From Chryseobacterium geocarposphaerae (lineage in GTDB: Bacteria; Bacteroidota; Bacteroidia; Flavobacteriales; Weeksellaceae), in NCBI RefSeq assembly GCF_002797535.1, contig NZ_PGFD01000002.1, positions 372,001 to 436,000 on the forward strand: DNA of 64,000 bases, in the 5' to 3' direction. Made by a program: the position numbers and the translations under genes. The notes under the pieces were generated by a model that was given only the letters and a program-made list of their open reading frames with translations, searched no databases and was not told the origin of the DNA. Each line of letters opens with the position of its first letter. Position 1 is the first letter of the stretch. Shown in pieces: positions 58,246-64,000 of this stretch.

Positions 58246-58569
58246 GTGAAAAAAAATCTAATTTTCTTTTTGTTATTGGGAATCGTAAGTTTAAACTCAT
58301 GTAATGAAGAATCTAAGGAAGATGAAGTGAGCAGTATCGACAAAAACGCGTCTATTGAAACAGAACTTTCAGTAAAGCATATCGATACCGCAGATGTTCT
58401 CATCACCAAACACAAGATCTGGAAAAATAATAAACTTTTTAAAGAGATTATTAAAACAGATACCATTCCTTCCTTAGGAGACACGCTTGTTACTGCAGAA
58501 GACAATGATGGCTATGAGCAAAGTGCGAAAACCAAAAAAGATTACGAATTTTATATAACCGTTCAGTAA
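58246..58569 (+). CDS. Small lipoprotein of unknown function
   Basis: A 107-residue protein with the lipoprotein signal NLIFFLLLGIVSLNSC (Cys19 as lipid site), start GTG. The mature part is charged and hydrophilic and has no recognised domain. It is the first gene of a three-gene set with the next lipoprotein (stop and start overlap as TAATG) and the YgiC-like enzyme. Confidence 0.7.
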   Translation: MKKNLIFFLLLGIVSLNSCNEESKEDEVSSIDKNASIETELSVKHIDTADVLITKHKIWKNNKLFKEIIKTDTIPSLGDTLVTAEDNDGYEQSAKTKKDYEFYITVQ

Positions 58570-58901
58570 TGAAAAAATCAAGTTCTATAAAATTGCTTTT
58601 TGTAACGGGACTTCTTGCTTCATGTACCCAAAACAAACCTGAAGATCAATGGAAGAATGAGAAAAAAGTATACATGAGATCTGATTCTACGGCCTCCTAT
58701 ACCAGAAGCCACGGCTTTATGCCCGGATATTTTTGGTATCATGCATTCAGACCTTACGGTTCTTTTCACAACGGTTCTTATCAAAGGGCTGGATATTACA
58801 GTGATGCCATCAGCTCCAAATCAAATGTAGGCAGAAGTACTTACAAAGGAAATGTGGTAAGAGGCGGATTGGGCAGAAGCGGATTTAGAGCATCTTCATA
58901 A
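58569..58901 (+). CDS. YgiB-like small lipoprotein
   Basis: A 110-residue lipoprotein (signal ending LLASC, Cys18). The mature part is rich in Gly, Tyr, Phe, Ser and Arg (SHGFMPGYFWYHAFRPYGSF, GVVRGG-like GNVVRGGLGRSGFRASS). This composition and the position directly before a YgiC-like gene recall the ygiB-ygiC pair of other bacteria; sequence identity to YgiB itself I cannot show. Confidence 0.6.
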   Translation: MKKSSSIKLLFVTGLLASCTQNKPEDQWKNEKKVYMRSDSTASYTRSHGFMPGYFWYHAFRPYGSFHNGSYQRAGYYSDAISSKSNVGRSTYKGNVVRGGLGRSGFRASS

Positions 58902-58903
58902 GT

Positions 58904-60031
58904 ATGGAAAGAATTACATCGGGTTTCCGGAAAAACTGGGAGCATAAACTTGAGAATTTAGGCTTCGGATATCATTCTTTGGAAGGTCTTTATTGGGATG
59001 AAAGCCATTATTATCAATTCTCATCAGAAGAAATCAACACCATAGAAAATGCGACTGCCGAGCTTTGGCAAATGTGTCTTGAAGCGGTGGATTATATTAT
59101 TGAAAAAAATCTTTGGTACCGGTTCAATATTCCGGACTGGTTTAAAGACTATATCATTACAAGCTGGGAAGAAGATCATCCTTCTATCTATGGCAGATTT
59201 GATTTCGGTTTTGATGGCAAGAATCTAAAGCTTTTAGAATTTAATGCAGATACTCCAACATCGCTATATGAAGCATCCGTAGTACAATGGTACTGGCTTC
59301 AGGAGATGTTTCCGTACAAAGATCAGTTCAATTCCATTCATGAAAAGCTGGTTGATTACTGGAAGTATCTTAAAAACTATATGAATCCTCATTATATTTA
59401 TTTCGCATCGCTTACCAATATTGAAGATGTAACCAATGTGGAATATTTAAGGGATTGTGCCACTCAGGCCGGTTTTGATACTGAATTTATCGCGATTCAG
59501 GATATCGGATGGGCGGAAGATATTGAGGAATTTATTGCCGGAGATAAAACCATTATGGAATATATTTTTAAATTATATCCTTATGAATGGATTCTTGATG
59601 ATGGTTTTGGAGAAAAGCTCGTTAAAAACGGTTTCAGATCTCAATGGATAGAACCTGCATGGAAATTACTGCTTTCATGTAAAGCGATCCTTCCCATTCT
59701 TTGGGAACTGTATCCGAATCATCCTTATCTCCTTGAATCATATTTTGAGCCAAAGCATCTGAAGGATTTTGTAAAAAAGCCGATATATTCCAGAGAAGGA
59801 GCGAATGTCACTTTATTTAAAAATAACATTCCTTTAGAACAAAACAGTGGCATATATGGAAAAGAAGGATATATTTATCAGCAGCTTTTTGATCTTCCTA
59901 ATTTTGATGAGAACTATCCTATTATCGGAAGCTGGGTCATTGGTCAGGAACCTGCCGGAATTGGAATCAGAGAATCGGTTAATTTAATTACCAATAATCA
60001 GAGTCGATTTATTCCCCATCTTATAGATTAA
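58904..60031 (+). CDS. Glutathionylspermidine-synthase-like ATP-grasp protein (YgiC/YjfC family)
   Basis: A 375-residue cytoplasmic enzyme of the GSP_synth pre-ATP-grasp and ATP-grasp family. Visible blocks are YYQFSSEEINTIENATAELW, YGRFDFGFDGKNLKLLEFNA, LEFNADTPTSLYEASVVQW, FEPKHLKDFVKKPIYSREGA and IGSWVIGQEPAGIGIRES. Family members ligate an amine to a peptide carboxylate using ATP. Because the amidase domain of Gsp synthetase is absent and these bacteria may lack glutathione, the true substrate is unknown. It is the third gene of its operon, with a terminator right after it. Confidence 0.9.
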   Translation: MERITSGFRKNWEHKLENLGFGYHSLEGLYWDESHYYQFSSEEINTIENATAELWQMCLEAVDYIIEKNLWYRFNIPDWFKDYIITSWEEDHPSIYGRFDFGFDGKNLKLLEFNADTPTSLYEASVVQWYWLQEMFPYKDQFNSIHEKLVDYWKYLKNYMNPHYIYFASLTNIEDVTNVEYLRDCATQAGFDTEFIAIQDIGWAEDIEEFIAGDKTIMEYIFKLYPYEWILDDGFGEKLVKNGFRSQWIEPAWKLLLSCKAILPILWELYPNHPYLLESYFEPKHLKDFVKKPIYSREGANVTLFKNNIPLEQNSGIYGKEGYIYQQLFDLPNFDENYPIIGSWVIGQEPAGIGIRESVNLITNNQSRFIPHLID

Positions 60032-60036
60032 ACAAT

Positions 60037-60066
60037 AAAAAAGGAGCTTAAATTAAGCTCCTTTTT
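60037..60066. terminator. Terminator between the YgiC-like gene and ribH
   Basis: Stem AAAGGAGCTTAA/TTAAGCTCCTTT with a short loop and flanking A and T tracts; it serves convergent genes. Confidence 0.85.
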
Positions 60067-60080
60067 CTTTTTATTATCAA

Positions 60081-60599
60081 TTAAGAATGTCCAAATCCGA
60101 TGTTTCCTTTTTTTCCGGATAAATTCTTCTTAAAATCGATCATTCTCAGCGCAGTAACCGCCGCTTCCACTCCTTTGTTTCCAAGATCTCCTCCACTTCT
60201 TGCAATGGACTGCTCTTTTGTATCGTCTGTCAGTACACAGAATATGGTAGGTGTATCGGTAAGAACATTACAATCCTTAATACCCTGAGCTACTGCAGAG
60301 CATACAAAATCAAAATGAGGAGTTTCTCCGCGAATCACACATCCAATTGCAATCACTGCATCATATTTTCGTTCTTTACAAAGCTGCATACTCGCATAGT
60401 TTAACTCAAATGCTCCGGGAACTGAGAAAAGGCTAATATTCTCTTTTTTCACTCCTTCTTTTTCAAGAATTTCCAGTGCTGCATCACGAAGATTGTACGT
60501 TACAAAATCATTCCACTCAGAAAAAACAATGCCGATTGAAAATTCATCGGCATTCGTTATATGAAGTGGCTTGTAATCGGAAAGATTAACTGTTGCCAT
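60081..60599 (-). CDS. ribH: 6,7-dimethyl-8-ribityllumazine synthase
   Basis: Penultimate enzyme of riboflavin synthesis, 172 residues. Conserved segments are SIGIVFSEWNDFVTYNLRDA, SVPGAFELNYASMQLC, IAIGCVIRGETPHFDFVCSA, the catalytic His in that block, and PTIFCVLTDDTKEQSIARSG. It begins 3 bases after the stop of the TPR protein gene, so the two are co-transcribed. Confidence 0.96.
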   Translation of the reverse strand: MATVNLSDYKPLHITNADEFSIGIVFSEWNDFVTYNLRDAALEILEKEGVKKENISLFSVPGAFELNYASMQLCKERKYDAVIAIGCVIRGETPHFDFVCSAVAQGIKDCNVLTDTPTIFCVLTDDTKEQSIARSGGDLGNKGVEAAVTALRMIDFKKNLSGKKGNIGFGHS

Positions 60600-60602
60600 G
60601 TT

Positions 60603-61310
60603 TTAATAATATTTAGTCATTTCAATATAAGAATCAGACATTCCGTTGTCGTAGTCCTGATATTTTTCGTCAATTGTAGCAAAATACTTTTTAGCTTCAG
60701 CATTTTTCTTAAGACCTAATGCTACAATTCCTGCTTTTCTTGTGAAATAATAGCTTGTGTAAGGATCATCAGAGGCAGAAGAAGCTTTATCTAATAAGGT
60801 AAGTGCTTCATCATTCTTGTTAAGACCAGATTTTGCATCTGCCATTGCTCCATACTTCATGGCCATCAATGTTTTATTGTCTGAAGAGAATTTATCTAAA
60901 AGATCATATGCCTCCTGAAACTTTCCTTCTTTAAATTTCAATAATCCTGCATTGTAAGCAGAAAGTTTTCCTACTTTAGTTCCGGAATAGTTTTCATACG
61001 TTCCTAAAAACCCAGGATTAGCAGCAGATTTACCACCAAGAGCTTCTTTATCTTTTCCTTCAGCAGCATATTTCTGTGCAGCAAGGTAACTTTTCACAGC
61101 TTCTACGTTCTTTGGAGCTTCTACAAATTGCTTATAGCCAAAAAAACCTAAAACTCCCAAAATCAAAACTCCGAAAACGATTCCTATTTGTTTTGAGTAT
61201 TTTTCAAGAAATCTTTCAGTGTTTAAAGCTTCTCTGTCAAGATCTTTAAAAAATTCTACTGTTTCTTTACCTTCTTGCTCATTGTGAGCATTCTTTTCCA
61301 ATTTTGCCAT
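60603..61310 (-). CDS. Membrane-anchored tetratricopeptide-repeat protein (YfgM-like)
   Basis: A 235-residue protein with a charged cytoplasmic start, one membrane helix (QIGIVFGVLILGVLGFFGYK, about 42-61) and a periplasmic helical-repeat domain of TPR type (KLSAYNAGLLKFKEGKFQEA, SGLNKNDEALTLLDKASSAS, ALGLKKNAEAKKYFATIDEK). The arrangement matches YfgM, a chaperone associated with the translocon, though the family is broad. It has its own TAAATTTG -7 box and is followed by ribH. Confidence 0.8.
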   Translation of the reverse strand: MAKLEKNAHNEQEGKETVEFFKDLDREALNTERFLEKYSKQIGIVFGVLILGVLGFFGYKQFVEAPKNVEAVKSYLAAQKYAAEGKDKEALGGKSAANPGFLGTYENYSGTKVGKLSAYNAGLLKFKEGKFQEAYDLLDKFSSDNKTLMAMKYGAMADAKSGLNKNDEALTLLDKASSASDDPYTSYYFTRKAGIVALGLKKNAEAKKYFATIDEKYQDYDNGMSDSYIEMTKYY

Positions 61311-61331
61311 AAGTTTTTAAAAATTGAACTG

Positions 61332-61339
61332 CAAATTTA
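61332..61339 (-). promoter_or_regulatory. -7 box for the TPR-ribH operon
   Basis: Reverse-strand TAAATTTG, a perfect TAnnTTTG, 21 bases upstream of the ATG at 61310. Confidence 0.65.
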
Positions 61340-61439
61340 ATTGTTTCTTAGTGATTTACAAAATACTTTGTGCGTATTATTAATAAAAGTGAATAAATAG
61401 TATATGGAGGAAGTAAATTGCTAATCGCCATTTATAAAA

Positions 61440-61470
61440 AAAGCTTCATAAATCGCGTTTATGAAGCTTT
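61440..61470 (-). terminator. Terminator of the lipoprotein-apt operon
   Basis: Perfect 13-bp stem AAAGCTTCATAAA/TTTATGAAGCTTT with loop TCGCG, followed on the reverse strand by TTTTTATAAA. Confidence 0.85.
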
Positions 61471-61489
61471 AATTATGTTTTGAAAATTT

Positions 61490-62026
61490 TTAGTATTCTA
61501 AAATATGATAGATTTCTGCGTCGAACTTTTTCAGTTTTTCATCTCCATTCAATCCTTTCAATCCGATCAGGAAACTGAATTGTGAAACCTTTGCACCTTG
61601 TTTCTCAACTAATTTCGCAGCGGCTTCTGTAGTTCCGCCTGTTGCTAAAAGGTCATCGTGAATCAAAACTCTTTGTCCGGGCTTTATCTGTCCTTCACGG
61701 GTTTCAATGATAGCACTACCGTATTCGAGGTCATATTTTTCTGAAATAATCGGTGGCGGAAGCTTTCCTGCTTTCCGGATTAAGATAAACGGAACTTCCA
61801 AAGCAACCGCAATGGCAATCCCGAATAAATACCCGCGGCTTTCAATTCCGCAAACAGCATCTATTTTCCCTTTGCTGAAAGTTACCAAATCCTCTATTAC
61901 TTCTTCATACAGTTTTGGATTCAGAAATATCGGCGAAATATCTTTAAACTGAATTCCTGGAATGGGAAAATCAGGGATATTTTCAATTGTCCTTTCAAGT
62001 TTCTTTATAAGGTCTTGTGAAGCCAT
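61490..62026 (-). CDS. apt: Adenine phosphoribosyltransferase
   Basis: Purine-salvage enzyme that makes AMP from adenine and PRPP, 178 residues. The PRPP motif is VLIHDDLLATGGTTEAAAKL; FPIPGIQFKDISPIFLNPKL at the start and VCGIESRGYLFGIAIAVALE are also typical. Its ATG follows the stop of the upstream lipoprotein gene without any gap. Confidence 0.96.
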   Translation of the reverse strand: MASQDLIKKLERTIENIPDFPIPGIQFKDISPIFLNPKLYEEVIEDLVTFSKGKIDAVCGIESRGYLFGIAIAVALEVPFILIRKAGKLPPPIISEKYDLEYGSAIIETREGQIKPGQRVLIHDDLLATGGTTEAAAKLVEKQGAKVSQFSFLIGLKGLNGDEKLKKFDAEIYHILEY

Positions 62027-63226
62027 TTACGGGTTTATTTTATAGCTGGAAATCTTCCAGTCGCCATTTACATTTTTAAGCCCGAAAGTTACCTTCAATG
62101 AAGTTGTTTTTCCGTTTTTATCGGTAACATCGTAGGTTGCATTTACACTTGCCGAATTTGTGCTGGTTCCGTTAGTCGTAATATTTTTAACGCTTACATT
62201 TTTCACTGCTCCGAATCCTGAATTCGGATTTGAAAACGATTCATAGCTTCCCCAGCTTGGATTGCTTGATGCATTATAAGCTGCTTTAAGGTTTTGTGAG
62301 CTTACATTATTTAAAAAGCTGTTTACTGTAGATCTTGGATCAGCTGTCGGCTGTTTAGGAGCTGCAGGCGTTGCAGGTGTGGCCGCCGGATCAGTAGGCG
62401 TTGTCGCTGGTGTTGCTCCAGGATTATTCGGATCTACTACAGCAGGATCCTGATTAACCGCAGTAGAGTCTACTTTAGGAACTTCCGGAACTTTCAATGC
62501 TGCAGGATTAACATCCAGTCCGATCTTAGACATCTTGAAGGTCTTAGCAGTTGTTTTTACCGAAACAGTGATGTCAATTTTGCCATCAATTACTTTAGCG
62601 GCAGGAATTGATGAAAACTTTAAATTAAATCCTTTAAAATTGTTATCCTGCATCAGGTTTTTAGCCGTTGCCAGCTTCACTCCGTTGCTGAAGACTTCAA
62701 GGGTTGCTTCTAAACCTGCTCCTGTAAAAGATACCGGATTTCCAGCATTATCTACCAATCTCGGAACAATTTGCAGAGCAGTCGGCGCTCCGGTTCCGTC
62801 ATCTCCTGTAGGTCTTGTAAGAATGCTTAATGAGTTTGCTCTTACATCATTCGGATCACTTTCTTTTGCTTTATCATCCCCGAAAATATTCATTTCACCT
62901 AAAGAAGGCGGTGCTGTACTTGCCCACTCTATCCCGTTTTTCTGAGCCACTTCATCTGCCATAGCCATAATTTCCGGAACTTTTTTGCCGTTAATTAACT
63001 GTCCCAGAGCTTTAAGCTCATTGATATCTCCATCTGCCTCTACTCCAAATGTTTTTAAAATATATAAGGCTTCATTAAATTTAATCTGCTTGATGGTAGG
63101 CAGACTTGAAGTCATATCATTAATACTGGACTGTAATGTTTTTGTATTCGTTGCATCTACATGATCTTTTTTACATGCCGTAAACAGCAATAAACTGAGA
63201 ATTAGTAGGAAAGAAAACTTTTTCAT
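62027..63226 (-). CDS. Lipoprotein of unknown function with Pro/Ala/Thr-rich linker
   Basis: A 399-residue lipoprotein (signal FSFLLILSLLLFTACKK, Cys18). The N-terminal domain (about 30-240) is unrecognised, with a helical section and then beta strands. A low-complexity linker (about 260-300, GATPATTPTDPAATPATPAA) follows. The C-terminal domain (about 300-399, RSTVNSFLNNVSSQNLKAAY, GDWKISSYKI) has the look of an NTF2-like or DUF4878-type fold. It has its own TAAATTTG -7 box and is translated directly ahead of apt. Confidence 0.75.
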   Translation of the reverse strand: MKKFSFLLILSLLLFTACKKDHVDATNTKTLQSSINDMTSSLPTIKQIKFNEALYILKTFGVEADGDINELKALGQLINGKKVPEIMAMADEVAQKNGIEWASTAPPSLGEMNIFGDDKAKESDPNDVRANSLSILTRPTGDDGTGAPTALQIVPRLVDNAGNPVSFTGAGLEATLEVFSNGVKLATAKNLMQDNNFKGFNLKFSSIPAAKVIDGKIDITVSVKTTAKTFKMSKIGLDVNPAALKVPEVPKVDSTAVNQDPAVVDPNNPGATPATTPTDPAATPATPAAPKQPTADPRSTVNSFLNNVSSQNLKAAYNASSNPSWGSYESFSNPNSGFGAVKNVSVKNITTNGTSTNSASVNATYDVTDKNGKTTSLKVTFGLKNVNGDWKISSYKINP

Positions 63227-63243
63227 TTTTTTCTGGTTTGCTG

Positions 63244-63251
63244 CAAATTTA
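63244..63251 (-). promoter_or_regulatory. -7 box for the lipoprotein-apt operon
   Basis: Reverse-strand TAAATTTG, a perfect TAnnTTTG, 17 bases upstream of the ATG at 63226. Confidence 0.65.
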
Positions 63252-63276
63252 GTAAAACCATTTATTAATGAAGGTT

Positions 63277-64000
63277 TTATTTTTTATTTTGTTTTTCTTT
63301 TAAATCATCTTTAAAAAATGAACTGAAAATGTTCTGCATATTTGGGAATGATACATCCTGCCAGTAATTTGATGAATAGTTGCTGTTGTTTTTATTAAAC
63401 TTAACTTTTCCTTCCACATCATCATTATCACTAAAATCTAACTCTGTAGGATAAAAGTTTTTATAAGAAATCAGTTGATTATAATCTGGCTCACTTTTAT
63501 GTTTTAGCTTTAAGTATCCGATTTCATTAGACTCTAAAAAATCTCTGAGTGTTTTTTGCGAGTCTTTTTCATAGGAGTGATTGATAAGCGAACTCATGTC
63601 GTACAGTCTGTAACCAAAAAATGCAATCTCTTTTTCTTTAAGTGCGCTTCCACTGATTTCGATTTCGTCCTTTGTATTTCCCTTTAATTCTTTGATAACA
63701 GCATTCTTATTTTTATATTCTGTAATATTTCCTACACTCATTAATCTTGGCAAATCTAAAAATGCATTGTAGTCAAGATTTCCTGTTTGTTTTCTGTCGG
63801 TGGATGGATTTTCCAATCTGAAAATTCTGTATTGTTGTACGTCTTTGCTTTTCAGCTTTTTGGTTTTGTTATCAAAAACATAGGTTGCAACCCCGTCAAC
63901 ATAACAATTCAGCTTACCGTTGACCGTTACATAAGCATTAAAGTTTCCTTTTATGATGGCGTATTTTGCAGGCTTGTTATTTTTAATAACGACCGCTTCG
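63277..64000 (-). CDS. Protein of unknown function, C-terminal part (5' end outside window)
   Basis: On the reverse strand the frame stays open from the window end to the stop at 63277, so this is the last 240 residues of a longer protein. The TTG at 63816 is therefore not a true start. The visible N-terminal part has a beta-hairpin-like repeat (YAIIKGNFNAYVTVNGKLNC, YVDGVATYVFDNKTKKLKSK). The rest is polar with no motif that I recognise (SYKNFYPTELDFSDNDDVEG, DVSFPNMQNIFSSFFKDDLK). A secreted or surface protein is possible, but the signal peptide is not in view. Confidence 0.65.
   Translation of the reverse strand, partial: EAVVIKNNKPAKYAIIKGNFNAYVTVNGKLNCYVDGVATYVFDNKTKKLKSKDVQQYRIFRLENPSTDRKQTGNLDYNAFLDLPRLMSVGNITEYKNKNAVIKELKGNTKDEIEISGSALKEKEIAFFGYRLYDMSSLINHSYEKDSQKTLRDFLESNEIGYLKLKHKSEPDYNQLISYKNFYPTELDFSDNDDVEGKVKFNKNNSNYSSNYWQDVSFPNMQNIFSSFFKDDLKEKQNKK

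Noticed and set aside
63277..63816. Complete gene starting at 63816
   Set aside because: The frame remains open without stop to the window end, so the TTG at 63816 is internal and the gene is cut by the window.
1..64000. CRISPR arrays, tRNA and rRNA genes, insertion sequences
   Set aside because: No regularly spaced repeats, no tRNA cloverleaf or rRNA signature, and no transposase-like frame were seen by reading; a tRNAscan or Infernal run would be decisive.

Overview
The window looks like a chromosome segment of a Flavobacteriia member close to Chryseobacterium (family Weeksellaceae). I infer this from the AT-rich composition, the many TAnnTTTG -7 boxes of the Bacteroidetes housekeeping sigma factor, GLPGLI-family proteins, small Chryseobacterium-type leader peptides, a type III glutamine synthetase and the gene content of the suf, mre and heme operons. 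No rRNA, tRNA, CRISPR array, transposase or integrase was seen.

Layout. 1-4.2 kb: 3' end of glycyl-tRNA synthetase, a beta-lactamase-fold serine hydrolase, a YdeI-like protein and umuC. 4.3-15.8 kb: an accessory island (below). 15.9-26.4 kb: a TonB-domain protein, tadA, coaX, an M1-family peptidase, a DinB-like protein, a DUF6909-like protein, glnN, and three dispersed Gly-Gly-type leader peptides. 26.6-34.6 kb: a two-component system followed by a TolC/RND/adaptor efflux operon. 34.8-42.1 kb: an NlpC/P60 lipoprotein, a pentapeptide-repeat protein and the cell-shape operon mreB-mreC-mreD-mrdA-rodA. 42.4-47.6 kb: heme operon hemA-hemC-(DUF1287)-(amidase)-hemD-hemE. 47.7-55.3 kb: a nitroreductase, an unknown protein and the suf Fe-S cluster operon. 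55.4-64 kb: two GLPGLI paralogues, a zinc metallopeptidase, a YgiB/YgiC-like set, ribH, a TPR membrane protein, apt, and lipoprotein or unknown genes, the last running off the end.

The most unusual part is 4.3-15.8 kb. Four promoters there carry the same element, CG(A/T)CA-N5-TGTCG, and in all four the distance from TGTCG to the TAnnTTTG-type -7 box is exactly 16 nt. They drive an M15 peptidase resembling a phage endolysin, a patatin-like phospholipase, a train of genes (80-aa acidic protein, 1217-aa protein of unknown function, 518-aa fibre-like protein, 746-aa protein ending in an HEGSH zincin-like domain, 134-aa candidate immunity protein), and a WYL-domain transcription regulator. None of the large proteins has a signal peptide. 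My inference is a WYL-controlled regulon in which an envelope-lysis pair (peptidoglycan peptidase plus phospholipase) releases, or works with, a fibre and toxin set made in the cytoplasm. The shared promoter architecture is directly visible; the biological role is not proven.

Most of the remaining genes are housekeeping genes in recognisable operons. Further points of note are a four-helix-bundle gene inserted in the suf operon, a terminator plus separate promoter in front of sufS, an EF-hand-like loop in the cytoplasmic segment of the RND pump, dispersed palindromic repeats, and promoters so close to hemA and the response-regulator gene that their mRNAs may be nearly leaderless.
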